DNA from: Paguma larvata
Lineage: Eukaryota; Chordata; Mammalia; Carnivora; Viverridae
Assembly: GCA_030068075.1 (NCBI GenBank)
Contig: CM057827.1
Location: 71,252,500-71,316,499, forward strand
Length of the DNA: 64,000 nt
Direction of reading: 5' to 3'
Below, piece after piece: positions 24,285 to 37,040 of the stretch (position 1 is the stretch's first letter; the number at the start of each line of letters is the position of its first letter). The position numbers and the translations under genes are program-made. The notes beneath the pieces were generated by a model. It saw only the letters and a list, made by a program, of their open reading frames with translations. It searched no databases and was not told where the DNA came from.

Positions 24285-24475
24285 TCGCCCTCCCTTACTA
24301 GATGTGGTATTTTGGGAGAGTGTTTTAGCTTCTCTGTCCTCGTTTGTAAACTGGGGATAATAATAGAAAATGCATTATAGGGTTGTTGAGAGGATTAAAT
24401 CATGTAACACATGTCAAGTGCTCAGTAGTACCTGATATATAGTAAGCACTCGACAGATGTTAGTTATTATTATAG
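24285..24475 (+). repeat. MIR SINE fragment
   Basis: CTTCTCTGTCCTCGTTTGTA, AACTGGGGATAATAATAG, GGGTTGTTGAGAGGATTAAA and AGTAAGCACTCGACAGATGT follow the MIR 3' half. Confidence 0.8.
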
Positions 24476-24479
24476 CTAA

Positions 24480-25380
24480 CCTGCAGTTTTATGGATTTGT
24501 CCACATAGTTTTCCTCCTCCTTCTCCTCAAAGGCATTCTTCCCAGTCTCTGTGATAAGGACCCCTTGGGTCTCTTTCTAGGAATCCATCTTGCAGGTCTT
24601 ATAAAACCATGGTTCCAAAACTTTGATGCCATCTGTGTAACTAGCTTCCAAATGTCATTCTTTTTCCAAAGTCATGATTTCAAACTGGGAGAAGAATTGT
24701 ACCCTTTTAGTCTTGGAGATGCACTCTGCCTTCCCACCTAGAGTTCATTCCAACAACAATAACTGGATACAAGTAGCAGGCTGTGGGCTTGGTGAGTTGT
24801 GACAGGGCCTCTGTGGTAACTTGGATGCGTGCTAGCTAGGAACGTTGGGTCCAAACTCTTTTCTCAGAATGTGAGGCTCAGGGTGCCTGATCTAGATGGG
24901 CATTGGGGAACTTGATTTTATCCAAGGGCAGAGTCAGTACCCCCGAGTCTTGCCGACAGTTTAGCCAAAGATGCAACCCAACAGGGTGGGCAGAGAGGTA
25001 GAAGTCAAGCTCAGGCCTGTGTTGAAATCAGGGCACTAGGACAGAGTGAGTAGGTGTGGTATGGAGGGTGAAAGGGAGAGACTCCCTGAAGGGTTGGAAT
25101 GAGCTCTTTGGGGAGATAAATGATGAGAGGTCATGGGGAGTCATGAAATACATACATATATATTTCAGGCAGAGTCATGAAAGATAGGGGGATTAGGAAG
25201 ACCCTCGGTAGAACCAGGAGAAACCCTGACTGGAGCTGACTGTGTGTCTGGGAAACGCTTACCAGTCTCTATGTACTGATACTGTGGAGGGCAGTATCTT
25301 TGACTGGCAGTGTTAGTTGGAGAAAGTTTTCCCTAGACATTGCCTGAAGTAGTCCAATGAAACTTTTAAAAAATTGTATT
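24480..25380. other. No gene seen
   Basis: Unique sequence with short frames only. Confidence 0.5.
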
Positions 25381-25386
25381 TTAGTT

Positions 25387-25588
25387 TTTTAAAGTTTATT
25401 TATTTATTCGGAGAGAGAGAAAGAGAGTGCCAGTGGGAGAGTGGCAGAGAGAGAGGGAGACAGAGGATCTGAAGCAGGCTCTATGCTAACAGCAGAGACC
25501 TCGATGAGGGGCTCGAACGCATGAACCATGAAATTGTGACCTGAGCCGAAGTCAGATGCTTAATCAACTGAGCCACTCAGACACCCCT
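25387..25588 (-). mobile_element. SINEC element
   Basis: Antisense SINE: TTTAAAGTTTATTTATTTAT, GA block, TTGTGACCTGAGCCGAAGTC and ACTGAGCCACTCAGACACCC. Confidence 0.9.
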
Positions 25589-25589
25589 A

Positions 25590-27520
25590 AAGTGAAGTTT
25601 AAATTGAGCTGTTCAAAGAAGGATGAGGAAGTGTCGATGGAAGAAATTTGTCAATGTTTTGTCTCTAGCACATAGAGAAGGAAAAGTAAAGAGATAGAGG
25701 TGGAAGGATGGGCAAAAGATGTACCCAGTGAGTGAGTAATCATGAAAGCAGTATAGGTGCTAGAGATAGAGTCTTGCCCTTTGTGTGGCAAGATGACCAG
25801 AAGCGAAAATTGTTCGTGCTAGGGGAAGGGTGGAGTGTTCCCAACCTCCTCCTATAGAATAGCTGAGTTTCTGGTGAACACGGTTAGGGAGAAACTGGAC
25901 ATCACCCATTATTGTACTTTGGGAAGTGCCATGCCCTAAGAACCTTGGATATGGGCTCAAATCATTTATGAACCTCAAGATAAAAAAAACACAAAACATT
26001 AAGAGTGTATAGTGAATGCCACGATTCCTGACTTTGGCTTTGTTTCTCCTCTCTCCTGCATGCCACACCCTGGCCACACCCTGCTGGGAGTGGTCTGTCT
26101 GAACACCATGGGAGTACCGTAGGCAGCCTGAAGGAAAGGCAAGGAATGCCAGCCTTCTCTGGCCTTCATTTCTTAAACGATTTGTTTAAGAGAAATTCAC
26201 AATCTTGTTGGAAATGCTATTCTACATAGATCTCCGTGGTTTTGAGCTGCTTAGAAGTGGACCTGGGGCAGGGTAGAGTCACTGCCATAGCAGTAAGATC
26301 CTTCATCTCTTTCTGATGCCTCAAGGATCTTAAGTAGAGACTGGCTGTTTGAACCATCAATTTGACTTTGGAATCTATCCTGAAAAGCAGGGCCATAGAT
26401 GGTCTTTCTCAGTATCTGAAAGTCATTGTGATACCTTGGGTCTTCCTGTGTCAGGTGATATGGCAGTCAGCCATTGTTTCTCCTTCCATGGAGCACTAGC
26501 GGGTGGCCGATCCCTCTGCCTCTGGACACATAGAGTCACTAAAAGGTCTTGCACCAGTGTAACAGCTGACAGGGCTCCGTGAGGGTGGAGCTGAGATCCC
26601 TGAGGGAGGGACACCGACCATGAGTGTGAGGGACTGGCAGCTCCTTTCCTCATTGTTGTTGCGTCTTGCCCAGTTGAGGTTCCGGGATCTGCCTCACCTG
26701 TCCAGAAGAGGGTGAGATGAATGAGGGAGCACACCTTCAGCATGGCTTCCCTCAGGGACAGCTCAGCTTCCCAGTTTGCCTTCTGCCTGGTCTTTCCTCT
26801 GAGTCAACACTCTGGGATATGTTTGTGCCTGAGGAAACCAGCCACCATGGGCAGCTCTCTGTTCCCCAGGAGGGACTTTGCCAATCATAGGAGGCTTGCA
26901 AAGCCTGTTGCCTGTTAATGGGATGATAAGGCCACCTTCAAGATCAATGATGTGGGTCACATAAGTGAGAGGAGGTGAAGGTTATTTGGTTGTTAACAAG
27001 GTTTCTGCTTCCCATCCTAGAATTTAGTTTACTATTGTTTCTTTGTTTTCATGTTAGATGTACATGTTGTATGCTCTGTGGTGATGTTAACAGTTAATAC
27101 CAAGAAGAATTATTGACATCTACAGCTATAATCAAAGGAAAAGGAGCAGATGAATATAGCATGTGCATGAGGACTGTGGGTGTTGCAGTGACCCCTGTGT
27201 TTACTGCAAACTCCCTCTATGCAAAGTTGGGTAAGGATGATTCACCCAAGTATAAAAGAGAAGTCCAATGAAGCACCATGTCCAAATTTGAGCCAGTTTC
27301 CCAATTTTTATTGAACTCATCTATCTTCTTTTCTGAAGGATTCTTAGGTCACCTATGTTGAATTACATGAAGCAAAATAGTGTTAGAAAACTTAAAACCA
27401 CCACTACATCCCAGTTTATGACAGTCTAAATTTGTATGTACTTCAAAAGAGAGAAGCGTTTGAATTCTTGTGACTACACTTTTGAATTTCAAGACCAGTA
27501 ATCTATGAAATTTTGAAATA
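25590..27520. other. No gene seen
   Basis: Unique sequence. The paired opposite-strand frames around 26350-26740 have no splice context and no family resemblance that I recognise. Confidence 0.5.
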
Positions 27521-27533
27521 AAACAGGTAAATT

Positions 27534-27744
27534 TTTTCAAGTTTATTCATTTTGAGAAAGAGAGAGAGAGGGAAGGAGGGAGCCAGGGAGGGGCAGAGAG
27601 AGAAAGGGAGAGAGAGAATCCCAAGCAGACTCCATGCTGTCAGTATGGAGCTTGACACAGATGGAACCCATAAACTGTGAGGTCATGACCTGAGCCAAAA
27701 TCAAGAGTTGGATGCTCAACCAACTGAGCCACCTAGGTGCCCCA
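27534..27744 (-). mobile_element. SINEC element with target-site duplication
   Basis: Antisense SINE: TTCAAGTTTATTCATTTTGA through TGAGCCACCTAGGTGCCCC. The perfect duplication AAACAGGTAAATT lies at 27521-27533 and 27745-27757. Confidence 0.93.
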
Positions 27745-27759
27745 AAACAGGTAAATTAA

Positions 27760-28885
27760 TAATGGAAACTGGAGAGTGCAGCAGAGGGTGAAGAGGGTCA
27801 TTTGGTATGTGAAGAGGTAGGAGCAAAGGTGGAGTCCAATGTCTGAGGATAGATGCAGGACATAAATTCTCATGCTAGTAGAGGAGAGACCCACATAAGC
27901 TTTCTCTTTTCACCATTGTGACTGGGACCAGACTGGCTGGGGAAATTCAGATAGAAGCAAGGTCAAGTTGGCTCTATCTCGTGGTAGTTGCTCTCCTTAC
28001 CTTGACCTCATCTCATTGCCCAACTGCTTGTCTCACCCATCGTTCCTAGAGGACCATTAGCAAGTACTCAAGCTGGTCACATTATTTGCAATTACAAACT
28101 GCACCCTCAGAACCTACTTACCTACCTGTAGGTACCCATTCTCTTCAATTCTTTGAAAGTTGCCAAGGGCAACTTCTTTGGATTTCCTTATTTGATTTTT
28201 TCTGTTTTAATCAGGTAGCCTCACTCTTGGCACATCCTATAAATCTAGTCATTTTCACCATGCACCAGTCTCTGAGGATTCCCTGATGAATCACGGATGT
28301 GGTTCTTCTTTCCTGGAGCTTGAGTTCTAGCATGGGAGCCAGTCATCACTTAATGATTTGCCAAATGAATTCCTTCACTGCACCTGTGATAAGCACTCTG
28401 TAGATGCAGAGGGATTATGAGAGCATGTTACAGGCACCAGGACCTGATCAGGAGATCAGGGGAGGCTTCCCTGATGAAGTGACTTTGCAGCTGAGATTCA
28501 AAAGCAGAAGTCACTCAGTCTTGCCAGATAGTGTCTGTCCCTCTGGATCTACTTTCGTTCATACCTGAAGAGGTTGACCTTAATGGACAGCATCCACCTG
28601 GTTCCTTTGGTATCTGGCACCCCATTTAGTTTGGCCAATGGGAGACACTATCAGGAGATTGGAGAGAAAGAAGAGAGAGGTGGATTGGTATTACCCTAGA
28701 TCCCTTCCTGCCAGGCTGTGGATTGGCAATGTCTACCTCCCTCTGCGGGAGGTTCTGACTCCTCTCCTACAGCTGCTGGTCCAAATAAAGTTCCTCCACT
28801 CCATGCTTTGGACCTATGGTGGTAGTGGCTTCTTTCTTGCCAGACCCAAGGTGTTTCATCATCTTTTTTTGGTTTCCCATGACCC
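27760..28885. other. No gene seen
   Basis: Unique sequence; a diverged old repeat is possible but none was identified. Confidence 0.45.
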
Positions 28886-29340
28886 AACTGTATTAGTTTC
28901 CTAGACCTGCCTCTACAAAATGCCACAAACTGGATGCCTTAAAACAAGAGAAAGCATTGTCTCACAATTCTGGAGGCTCAAGATCTGAAATAAAGGTGTC
29001 AGCTGGGCCATGCTCCCTCTGAAACCTGTAGGGCAATCCCTCCTTGACTCTCCCTAGCTTCTGGTGGTTTGCTGGCCATCTCTGGTGTTTGTTGGCGTGG
29101 CTTGCAGCTGCATGACTCCAACCTCTGCCTTGGTGGTCACGTAGTGTTCTCTCTGTGTTTCTGTCTTTATGTGGCTGTCTTCTTACAAAGACATCAGGTC
29201 CTATTAGATCAGGGGCCCGCCTTGCTCCAATATGACCTTATCTTAACTAATTACATCAATCTTAACTAATTATATCCATTGCGATGATCCTGTAAATGTC
29301 TCTTTTATTAGATTTTTTTCTAATCATGCCTTCAAGAGTA
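28886..29340 (+). repeat. Ancient interspersed repeat, family not determined
   Basis: TGTATTAGTTTCCTAGACCT, CACAATTCTGGAGGCTCAAG, TAGCTTCTGGTGGTTTGCTG and GATCAGGGGCCCGCCTTGCT are phrases of a common mammalian repeat that I recognise by wording but cannot name with confidence. No coding content. Confidence 0.65.
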
Positions 29341-29344
29341 CCCT

Positions 29345-31165
29345 CTGTCTCCAGCTAGGACTCTGCCTGAAACACCGATGCTGTGCATTTGTAGGGAAAA
29401 AAACATTCAAAAGAAGAAATAAGGACATGCAAAATAAGCAAAAAAAAAAAAAAAAAAAAGCCCCGAGGCAGGAGGAAGTGCCCTGGGCTTAAAGCTGCAT
29501 TAATATCAAAAGGACGGTTACAGGGCTCAAATAAGTCTGTCTTCCTAGGTAATTACTGAAGGACTATCCCAAATCATGCAGGAAGTCATTCTGAAAAATC
29601 TCAAGAATGTGCTTGTGTTTATGACTGTGATTTATATCTGCCACAGGTTAGGAGTAATTTTAAGAGTTTATTGTTAATAGACAACAGCAACTCTCCTCTA
29701 GGCCTGACCAGGAAAGAGTTAGTATGAATAATAAATCAAAGCCAGAGGCAGAAGGCAGTTAGGGACGGGAACAGGTGATGGTCCAATGGAAGCTTGGGAC
29801 AGAGTGTGGCTAGAAGGTATGTTGTACCCAGTCCAGGAGAGGATCTGCTCACTCCAACATATCTTTGGGTGCCCTGGTGGAAGGTAGAAAAGTGGGCCAG
29901 GGCCTGGCCCATGGACTCCTCTTTTTCAGGTTCTGTGCAGGCTGTGTTCTTTGTGCTCAGTCATTCATTCTGTGTCAAGGCCGCCAATTAGGCCACAGCT
30001 TCTCAGGCCCTGGAGGTTGTCGGTTTCCTTATGAGAGTACACTTATCCTGATGAAAAGAAAAAAGAGAGAGAGGGAGAAAAGAAATAAAAATAAGGATAT
30101 CTGAGACTTGAACAGTTAGTAGGGAGGCAAGAGTGCTTTGGGGGGCTTTATCTATCCTTCCCCATAATCTCTACCAGTCTTTGATTCTTTGATATCTTTC
30201 CAGATTTTAGGTGCTGTGAAAATACAGCTTCAAAGCAAGTTCCTGAGGCATCTTCCAACCAGACTGCCACACCTCAGCCCCTCATTTGTAGACATTTTGA
30301 AGTTGTCCTTGTATATTATGCTTTACGATGTATGAATGCTGCCTCGCACTTGTTAATTGGTCTGCTTTATCACCTGTAATCTCCCCAAAGCACCTGTTGA
30401 ACCCATACTCATTCTCAAAAATGCTGGTTGGAGGGAAATGATTTTTTCTGCCCACAGGAGGTCTGACATACAAGGACATGCAAGGAGAGCAAAGGAAGAC
30501 CAGTGAGGAGCTCGTTCCCAAGATCGTGGCTATGGGAAAGACCCCTGATCTTTGGGTTGTGGCTCTAAAGACAGGCCACATCATTATAGGACCTTCTGCT
30601 CTCTTCAGCCTTACAGACGGGAGGGTTGACGAAGGCACTGCTGAGCCAACATACAAACTGCCACAGGCTCATTCTGCCTCTCTAAGTAGTGTAAGATGGC
30701 TGGAGATGGCTATAAGGCTGAGGTCATTAATATTTCATTTTCAGGGACAGGATGTTGCTTGGGGGTCCCAGGTGTATCGACCAATGGATTACACAGCAAA
30801 GGAGGAAGATGTGTTTATTAGCCTCACTGAGAACAGAAGAATGAAAGATTTAAGGGTGGAGAGACCTTCACAAGCCTTCGAATCCATGTTTTCAGCCTGC
30901 ATTCCCCCATAACCTTAAACAGAGAGCTGTTTTTCCTGTTCTTCAGGTGAGTTCCATGAACCCATACTCTATTTCTTTGAATCTGCAGACCACTGAAAGC
31001 AGGCTGCTGGGGAACCCTACCTCTATCCAGGCAAGACTCAAACAGAATACAAGTTATAACACTGGGCTGGACAGGGTCTTGGAACTTGGTGGTCCTCTTT
31101 TTTATTGCCTGCTCTAGTTCTCAAGGGACAGCTATGTTGTCATGGAGAGACCAGTGGATTTAGGC
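29345..31165. other. No gene seen; poly-A at 29440-29459
   Basis: A 144-codon plus-strand frame (30478-30912) is overlapped by a long opposite-strand frame. It shows no domain, signal peptide or splice context that I recognise. The rest is unique. Confidence 0.45.
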
Positions 31166-31169
31166 TTGG

Positions 31170-31300
31170 AAGATCTGGGTTCGTATCTGATACCATGACT
31201 TACTTGCAAGTCACTTAACCTCTCCAGGCCTTGGTTTTCTGGGCAATAAAATGAGGATAATACTGCCTCATGTGGCCATGAAACAATGGATGTGAATTCA
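31170..31300 (+). repeat. MIR SINE fragment
   Basis: GCAAGTCACTTAACCTCTCC, AGGCCTTGGTTTTCTGGGCA and AAAATGAGGATAATACTGCC are classical MIR core text. Confidence 0.82.
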
Positions 31301-31375
31301 CCTTGCGATTAATCTACAGTAAAACCTGCAGTGGGGGTCAGCCCATCAGTGTGGAAGGTCAGAGGGGCAAGCTTT

Positions 31376-31416
31376 GGTTTGTGACTCACCTGGAGGTAGA
31401 GGGGGGTGGCACCGTG
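31376..31416 (-). promoter_or_regulatory. Degenerate recombination signal of the pseudo-V segment
   Basis: Directly after the pseudo-V exon the minus strand reads CACGGTG (31410-31416), then 25 bases, then TCACAAACC (31376-31384), which matches the nonamer at 7 of 9 positions. The spacer is two bases longer than 23, so it is probably inactive or weak. Its position confirms where the old V exon ended. Confidence 0.6.
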
Positions 31417-31697
31417 GGTAGGGCAGCAAAATAACCAGTCCCCTCCTCTCTTCCTGGGGCTTCAAGAATCTCCAGCGAGAACTAGCATCTATTCGTAAAG
31501 TCGCTCTGGAGATCAGGACCACAGAAGTCTCCTTGTTGGTATACAAAGTTCAGGACTCCATCTTGGTTCTTCTTATACCAGTATATAGTATAATTACTCA
31601 TTTTTCCCCCTGTGATTTTACACTGCAAAATTTTGCTTCTTCTAATTGGGAAAAACATCTCTTGTTGCTCCAACAAGGAATCAATCTGGCTTGATTC
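31417..31697 (-). pseudogene. TRDV: TRDV2-like V segment pseudogene
   Basis: The minus strand carries a V exon relic after a TTTTTCAG acceptor. ILQCKITGG (first Cys), NYTIYWYKKNQ (Trp) and VYQQGDFCGPDLQSDF follow the TRDV2 pattern closely, including the GP.....F signature in CDR2/FR3. It is broken in several ways. A TAG stop lies at 31482-31484. About five codons are missing in FR3 relative to TRDV2. The second-cysteine motif reads GYFAA instead of YYCA. The exon start is one base out of the usual leader phase. No leader exon was recognised upstream. It lies 15 kb downstream (in transcription order) of the TRDV2-like gene, of which it may be an old duplicate. It cannot encode a receptor domain. 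Confidence 0.8.
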
Positions 31698-31699
31698 CT

Positions 31700-32710
31700 G
31701 AAAAACAAAATCAAGGGAAAAGGAAGATAGAGAAATTGAAGAACCATATCTGAATATCAAATGTGAGATTACAGAACCACTTTCCAATTTCAGCCTTTCC
31801 ACAAACTGTCTTAGGGGTAATTTTGTCAGGGAGCCATTTATTTATTTACTCAATTATTGGGCAAATATTCATTGGCTTTTCTGGTATGCTCGGGGCTGGG
31901 CTGGGCTCTGTGGGGATGATGATGTTTCAGGCTCCCTGGGACTCATCTGACTCTGGAAGCTGCAGACCTACGATTCTAAGGCCCCAAGGCTGCTCTTGCA
32001 GCCAGGCAGCAGGAAGAGAAGTGGACAGATCCACTTTGTGGCTTCCTCTGAGGACTGAAGTCCTCAGCTTCTGAAACCATCTCCTGGTCCTTTCTTCATC
32101 TCAGCACCAAGTGGACTCCTTTCTGCTGCACATGGAAGCATCTCCTTCCTGGGCTGAGGCTAAGATTCTGGCAGGGGAGATGTTATTTAGCTTTCGACAA
32201 CTTTGAATGCTTATTTCTCCCCTATTTGTGGATGTTCCTTTTATTTTTTGTTACAATATATTTATTTTGGATCTTTTATTTATATTCCAAGGGAGCTGCT
32301 TCCTAGGAAGGGAGATAGAGTTTGCCACTGTGCCCATCTTCTATAGGATGAGAGTTCATTAACTGTAGCACAGAATTTAACAGAAAATAGTATTGCATTG
32401 GATTTAATTTTAAGTAGCAGTTGAGTGTCTACCACAGTACTCTGCCCATATCAAGCACCCCTACATGTTGATTCTGGACTAAAGAAAACACAAAACAGGC
32501 ATAATGGGAAGATGAAGTAGAGCAGGCAATGAAAATTAAATGAGAAAAAGCAGAGTTAAATCATGAAAAAAATTTAATGGAGTATTATAGAATTATCTAC
32601 TGAAAGGACAAAGTAGAACAAACTAAAAATAAAAGAGAATATAACAGTCGGGTAAGAGAAATGTGGAGGCAGAGAAAAGCTGGAGAACTAATTAGGACAA
32701 TTAACCTCCA
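31700..32710. other. No gene seen upstream of the pseudo-V exon
   Basis: A leader exon for the pseudo-V was looked for on the minus strand and not recognised. Sequence is otherwise unique and AT-rich toward 32600. Confidence 0.45.
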
Positions 32711-32712
32711 CG

Positions 32713-32890
32713 CAGTGGTTCTCAATCTTGGCCACACACTGGGATCACCAGGGGTGGTTTAAAAAATACTGAAGTCTAGGTGCTACCTCCAGAGTCTGAT
32801 TTAATTGAGATGGGGTGGGGCCTGGGCATCAGGAGTTTGAAAAGCTCCCTAGGCAATTCCGATGTGCAGCCAGGGTTGAAAACCATTGTG
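32713..32890 (+). mobile_element. MER5A-type DNA transposon relic (hAT-Charlie), near full length
   Basis: It begins CAGTGGTTCTCAATCTTGGC and ends CAGCCAGGGTTGAAAACCAT, the two inverted termini of MER5A, with GGGGTGGGGCCTGGGCATCA between. Non-autonomous, no coding. Confidence 0.9.
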
Positions 32891-32894
32891 TAGG

Positions 32895-33385
32895 AGAATC
32901 ATTCAGTCAAGGAATAAAACTTGTGTAGTCAAGGCTTGTTACAGTGTGGTCTTCAGGAGACAAGGCAAAGCCTATGACCAGCAGGTCTGCCGGTCCTCTC
33001 CTTGTCCTTTCTCCACGACCAGCATGGACCCTCGAGAACTCTCTTCCCTGGTGATTGCTCACCACTGGCCTCTTATGAATCAGAGGCCATGAGGACCTGC
33101 TTAGGTCAGCATCAGCCATCTACCTCCCTGTTTCCCTGAATGCCTATGACAGTGCTGGACACTTAATGGGCACTTAGTCAATCTTTGCTTAGTGGCCATG
33201 TTCTTTGTCCTTTCCAGGTCCTATGCTGATTGCAATGAGTTAAATCTGTGGTTCTTGTTCCTCCTCTTAATCCTGCCTTGACCTTTGAGGTTCAAATTCT
33301 GCCCTACTCACCTCCCTTTGAGAGGCAGAATTCAGATTCAGCCAGGGGAGCCCACTTGCTGTGATTTCCTTCCATTGGACAACAT
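32895..33385. other. No gene seen; L2-like fragment possible
   Basis: Around 33110-33200 the text (GACAGTGCTGGACACTTAAT, GGGCACTTAGTCAAT) suggests an L2 tail. Confidence 0.45.
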
Positions 33386-33390
33386 ATCAC

Positions 33391-33393
33391 TGT

Positions 33394-33453
<60 letters not shown>
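33391..33453. repeat. (TG)n(AG)n compound microsatellite
   Basis: About 22 TG units with one interruption, followed directly by about 8 AG units. Confidence 0.97.
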
Positions 33454-33454
33454 C

Positions 33455-36400
33455 ATGGAATGCAGCCTAGAGTACACCAGACCCAGAGAGTAATGGTTCT
33501 TGCTATATTTGAACTTTGTGTTCTCTTTCCTTCCCACCTTCCCTCCCTTCCTTCTTTGTTTTTGTCCTGAAATTCCTAGGCTCACAGTAGACCATAGGCT
33601 CAAAAGAGACCTGCCTTTAAGAGTGAAAATATGTCCAGTGCCCTAATGTGGCCCCCTGTTTTTGGAGGGGGTGAATTACCTTCTACTTTCCTGGAGTTGC
33701 TGATTTCACAGTGAAGATTTTCTGGCACACAGAGAGCTGTGAGTAGAATGTAAAGTTATTGCTGTCTCTGGAAATCTTTGATTTCCCCCTCTTGCTGGAA
33801 GAACTGGGAGGGTGGGTGGTGCTGGTGGTCCTTAGGTAGAACAGAGAGGCCAGAACACAGGTTTTCATAAGATAAGAGACTAATCTATTGCCTTTGTTGG
33901 TAGAAGTAGCTTTATAAAAACAAAACCAAACCAAAGGAAACAATGGTAATTTTGTCCTTCCATTCAACAATTTCCCAAAAGATAGGAAAAAGCTGGAAAA
34001 ACTTGGATTGGGGGGCAGATAAGTTATTAGTTTAAAAGGAGCTGAATTGAAGCCCCTCCTCCTTTTTAGTATTTGTCTGCACAGAAGAAAAAACACTCCC
34101 TACTTTTCTCCTCTGAAATGGAGAAAAATATTTTGCTCAAGATTCTTGGTTGGGAGTAGGACTGGGGGACAGATCAGGGATAGGGAGAAGAAAAATGCTT
34201 TTTCTTCCTTTGGTGATAGAAGGTTATGAAAAAGTAGAATGTAATATTTCGGTGCTTATAGGGAGCTCAAATTCTGTAGTTCTGGAGCCCTACAGCTGCA
34301 GAATTAAGATCTTATATAGATGGAACATCTGCCAACCTGCTAATTGTCCCCTGAGGCAAAGGATAGTAACATAACTGGGATCTCCCAGAACCCTAGGGAA
34401 ATTCTGTGCCTCATTTCTCAAAGGGAAGCAAATAAAGTCCTTACCCTTCAATGAAAGGGAAAGGAGGGAAGTGAGACTTTTCCTATTCTACCTTCAGGGG
34501 GAGAGAGTTAGATGACCCCATCCTCTGGGTTGAGTCTATGCTTCCAGAGGAGGAAAAATGCCAAGATGGAGAAGCTTCAGTTTCTTCTCCTTGGGAGAGG
34601 TGTGTGGAGGGCCAGCTGCCAGTACAGTTTGGTCCTCCGTGCCAGTGACTTCCACAGCCCCCAGTAGTAACTGGCATCTTCCATGCTTCTTCTGGTTGGA
34701 CTTCCAGCCCAGACACTGTTCCCTAGGCACCTACCTCCTGGTTTTTGGGCTCTGAGTTAATGCGCTTACTACCTTGCTTAGTTTTATCCCAGTTTGGGAG
34801 GAAAAAAGAAATGAAGCTGAAAGAATAGCTAAAACATGGCATCAGCTGTAAAAATACAGAGCTAACAGAGGAAACAAGGAAGAGAAACATGGTCCCATTC
34901 TTGAATGCTCTGGGGAAGGCAGCTGTGTAGATAAAAAGAAGTGGCCACGAGGTGCCTTTGGGGCTAGAAAAAGAGACTTCCCCAAACAACCAAGTGGGAA
35001 AGTTAGTATTTGGGTGGATGGATGTTGGTTCAGTGACTTGAGTTGCCATAACCCAGTGTCCTCTTGGTGTCCAAGTATGCTTGCCCACTCTGCATCTGCT
35101 GCTGCCCCATTGCTACACCCCCTGAGCACCTCTGACTTCCTGGTTGATTTGTGGTGAATCATTTGTGAAAAGTGGGGATGGGTAGAGGGGCAAAGATGGA
35201 GGTAAATACAATATTACTGATGACATTCACCATGGCTTATCATAGTAAAGAGTGGTTGTTTTATGATCACTATGGTACTGATGTGTTAGAGCTGGTTGGA
35301 ATGCAGGGGCTGTTACACACATCATGGATGTGACAAATTAAAATGCTGTTAACACTGAGCTACATAATGAATGCTTAGTACAGTGAAAGAAAAGATTATT
35401 GAGTAGAAAAACAAGCTATTCGGTTGGCAGGGCTTTAATTGCCAAGTAGTCTGAGAGTTTGCACGTGGGCATGAATGAGTAGTGACTGTGTGAGCTTGGG
35501 GAGTTACCAAAGAGGGCAAAGGAAATACTATGTGCAGCCTGATGAACAACCTGCATCTATCAAATGGCTATACTGTTGCGAGTGAAATCACCGTGCCTGA
35601 CAAAGCACACAGTATCAATCTAAACCGACAGCAGTGTCCAGAGGGGTGGTGAGAAATCAGGGATGCAGGATAACGAAAGGTGCATAGGGAATGGCACATG
35701 CCAAGAAGACAGACTACAAGAGAACAAGGGGAAGAGGATTTTTTTTTTTTGCAAGACTCAACTGGTAATGATCTCTCTCTGTCAGAATACTTTATTTTTA
35801 AAAGTACCAGCTCAAGTTCCAGATGGGTGACCCAGAGGCTGAGCTGAGGGTCACAGCTGCCGCATGCTAGGGAGAGAACTGTAGCCTCTATTCACAATCT
35901 GCTGTGTTTGTGTTGACTCATGAAATGCTTGGGAACCTGGCTGGACAGCATACCAAACTCCTAGCAGAAATCCTAAAGCCATTTCGCCCCTTGTTAATAA
36001 TAAATATATGTTAATCTAGGGAAGTGTGATGGGGAAAGGATGCTCCCAAAAAAAGAAGATAATTTAGAATGCTACGGCAAAAAAAAAAAAAAAAAAAAGC
36101 TCTGGCAGTTGAAAAATGTTTATTTTTGCAGAAAAGATGTAATCTGCACAATTTTCCTCTTATTTGGATAGACTGAATCCTAAGTTTCAAGCGTGTGAAG
36201 GCCAAAGGCAAACTCTTCTTTAGGGCAGCCAAGATGAGAAATAGCAGCCTCTCTGTACACACACGAAGGAGCTGTGCTCTGGAGCCGTGTCCATATTATA
36301 GTTGGGGCCTCCCTGTGTGGCCATCGGGGACCCCCGATTCACTTGGGCAGATCATGAAGTCCTAAAAAGTTCTTAGCTTTTCTCTAGACAATGCTCAGTT

Positions 36401-37040
36401 TCCATCGGTCTGCTGTTTTCTAACGTGAATAAAACTGAGCTGCCTTCGACTAGTAGAAGACGCCTTGGGAGAGGCTTGGAAGAAACTATCAACATTCAGA
36501 CGAAACTCCAGAGGCTCAGGTGCCACATGCTCTCATTGGAGCTGCTGGTGAAACACCTTTCTGCAATGCAGGGAGGCCTCCTCTTTTACCTCCTCTTTGG
36601 GTCTGACTCCTAAATCGAGGAGTCAGCGTTACATGGTGGAATCTCTGCTCTGGTTGGGTGAGAGAGTTTCTGGCCAAGACCGTGCTGTTTTCTCTTACCT
36701 TTTCATATTAAAGTAGGGAGTAGATTCAAGTGAGGCCTATGGAGAAGAGTTAGTCATCCATGGCTGTAAGATACCAGCATTGCCAGATGGGATGCAGGAA
36801 TGCAAGCAATTTATAAAGCCTTTGCGGCAATTTCTGCGACCACAAGGGATGATACTGGCTCGATTTAGCATTTTTGAATTTAAGTATTCACCTCATGCCA
36901 ATGTACGTAGCTATGTTCTCTCATCTGAGGTTGTTCATTTGGAGATACAGAAGGGTGAGGCATTATTTCTTGAAATAAAATATTCCCTTTCATTACAACT
37001 ATGTCTCAGTGATCCCTAAAGCAGAAATTCAGTTCAAACA
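33455..37040. other. No gene seen
   Basis: Unique sequence with a poly-A run at 36079-36098. Frames of up to about 137 codons (for example minus 33683-34096) show no recognisable domain. Confidence 0.45.

Noticed and set aside
30478..30912. 144-codon plus-strand open frame, with a 124-codon frame on the opposite strand
   Set aside because: No domain, signal peptide or splice pattern that I recognise, and both strands are open over the same bases. A chance frame or an unrecognised old pseudogene; a protein search would decide.
33683..34096. 137-codon minus-strand frame
   Set aside because: Low-complexity composition (Ser, Phe, Lys runs), no splice context and no recognisable domain.
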